Part shown: positions 13,566 to 14,093 of the stretch, one piece after another | How positions within the stretch are numbered: position 1 is the first letter of the stretch | Layout of the letters: every line of letters starts with the position of its first letter | Source of the DNA: Chitinispirillales bacterium | GTDB taxonomy: Bacteria; Fibrobacterota; Chitinivibrionia; Chitinivibrionales; Chitinivibrionaceae | Assembly (NCBI GenBank): GCA_031254455.1 | Contig: JAIRUI010000078.1 | Coordinates: 1 to 14,093, forward strand | Direction of reading: 5' to 3' | DNA: 14,093 nucleotides | Notes under the pieces: model-generated | Told to the model about the DNA's origin: nothing | The model's database searches: none | The model's input: only the letters and a program-made list of their open reading frames with translations | Made by a program: the position numbers and the translations under genes

Positions 13566-14093
13566 TCTATTCCCTTCCTTATTTGTTCTTGGTCTTTTGG
13601 GTCATCGCCATTGTTTTTAGAGAAAATAGGAATTCCTTCACCAAATTTTCTTGTGTTTCCCATTTGTTGATAAGCTCCAGCAGCACCCAATAACAGTCTC
13701 TCGTTAATTCCCGCCGCCATTCCGACTACTCCATAATGGAAATTGCCAAAATCTTGAAAATCGGGATTTTGTTGTTTGTAATCCCATATCCCGTTACTTT
13801 GAACAAATTGTATAAATGTCCTAAATTTTTCAGGCGAATAAGTTCCCATACTTTTTAACCGCTTCGCTCCTTCAATGTTTGATTTTATCAAAATCTCTTT
13901 TTTGGTTGGTCCGACAGGAACATCTGCAAAAATATCCTGTGGAATTTTTGATAAATCGTTATTTACAGATTTTTCCTGATTTTGTTCCGTTTGTTGTCGA
14001 TTAACAATATTGCTCTGCGAATTATCATTCATCGACAAGTTATTCGTCGGCTGCGAAACTTTTTGCGGATTATAATTTGGATTACGAGTTTGT
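13532..14093 (-). CDS. C-terminal part of a polymorphic toxin (type 44-like domain), running off the window
   Basis: The reading frame is open to the edge with no stop, and codons upstream of the first possible starts (TTG 14036-14038, ATG 14030-14032) code for a continuous N-, Q- and P-rich stretch; neither start has a ribosome site. So this is the 3' end (186 codons) of a longer protein whose start lies outside. After a low-complexity Q/N/S linker (about the first 45 residues) comes a compact C-terminal domain. It contains SNGIWDYKQQ, then DFGNFHYGVVGMAAGINERL and LLGAAGAYQQMG, and GDDPKDQEQIRKGIEWY near the end. This spacing resembles the polymorphic toxin type 44 (Ntox44) domain, usually the C-terminal tip of a contact or secreted toxin. 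The next gene overlaps by 34 bases and looks like its immunity protein. The delivery domain is not visible. The domain call is from memory of the pattern; its activity is not assigned. Confidence 0.8.
   Translation of the reverse strand, partial: QTRNPNYNPQKVSQPTNNLSMNDNSQSNIVNRQQTEQNQEKSVNNDLSKIPQDIFADVPVGPTKKEILIKSNIEGAKRLKSMGTYSPEKFRTFIQFVQSNGIWDYKQQNPDFQDFGNFHYGVVGMAAGINERLLLGAAGAYQQMGNTRKFGEGIPIFSKNNGDDPKDQEQIRKGIEWYKKNGNFFK

Noticed and set aside
14030..14038. TTG or ATG as the true start of the toxin gene
   Set aside because: The frame stays open for 18 more codons to the window edge with the same N/Q-rich composition, and neither codon has a Shine-Dalgarno sequence.
1..14093. CRISPR array, insertion sequence or integrated phage
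   Set aside because: No regularly spaced repeats, transposase, integrase or terminal inverted repeats are visible on either strand.

Overview
The window comes from a flagellated diderm (Gram-negative type) bacterium of moderate-to-low GC. Diderm evidence is a Wzi-like outer-membrane barrel, several lipoproteins and an L,D-transpeptidase. Motility evidence is flgK, flgL and a flagellin, two of them behind good sigma-54 (-24/-12) promoters. The lineage cannot be fixed from this sequence; a Fibrobacterota/Chitinivibrionia-like origin is a low-confidence guess. There is no phage integrase, transposase or CRISPR array.

Layout. (1) 59-3621, minus strand: a tight run of four genes, an LPP20-like lipoprotein, threonine synthase (thrC), a small secreted protein that looks like a detached subtilase prodomain, and a kexin-like subtilase with its own lipoprotein-type signal. 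The last two overlap by 4 bases. (2) 3622-3843: divergent promoter region. (3) 3844-6526, plus strand: a Wzi-family outer-membrane protein and a UDP-glucuronate decarboxylase, pointing to surface polysaccharide. A short lipocalin-like lipoprotein faces them at 6519-6803. (4) 7001-11048, plus strand: flgK-flgL behind one sigma-54 promoter, a strong hairpin at the flgL stop, then flagellin behind a second sigma-54 promoter. (5) 11106-11297: tRNA-Ser(GGA) followed at once by the small SRP RNA (ffs). (6) 11321-13163, plus strand: an L,D-transpeptidase lacking a signal peptide, overlapping a divergent MurC-like ligase. (7) 13221-14093, minus strand, visibly AT-rich: a three-helix membrane protein overlapping the C-terminal end of a polymorphic toxin (type 44-like) that runs off the window; this looks like an immunity/toxin pair.

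Most notable: the subtilase whose prodomain and catalytic domain are two separately exported, translationally coupled polypeptides; the signal-less transpeptidase/Mur-ligase pair; the edge toxin-immunity pair; and a small beta-module shared by FlgK and FlgL. No intergenic stretch exceeds 300 bases; the longest (6804-7045) holds the flgK promoter.
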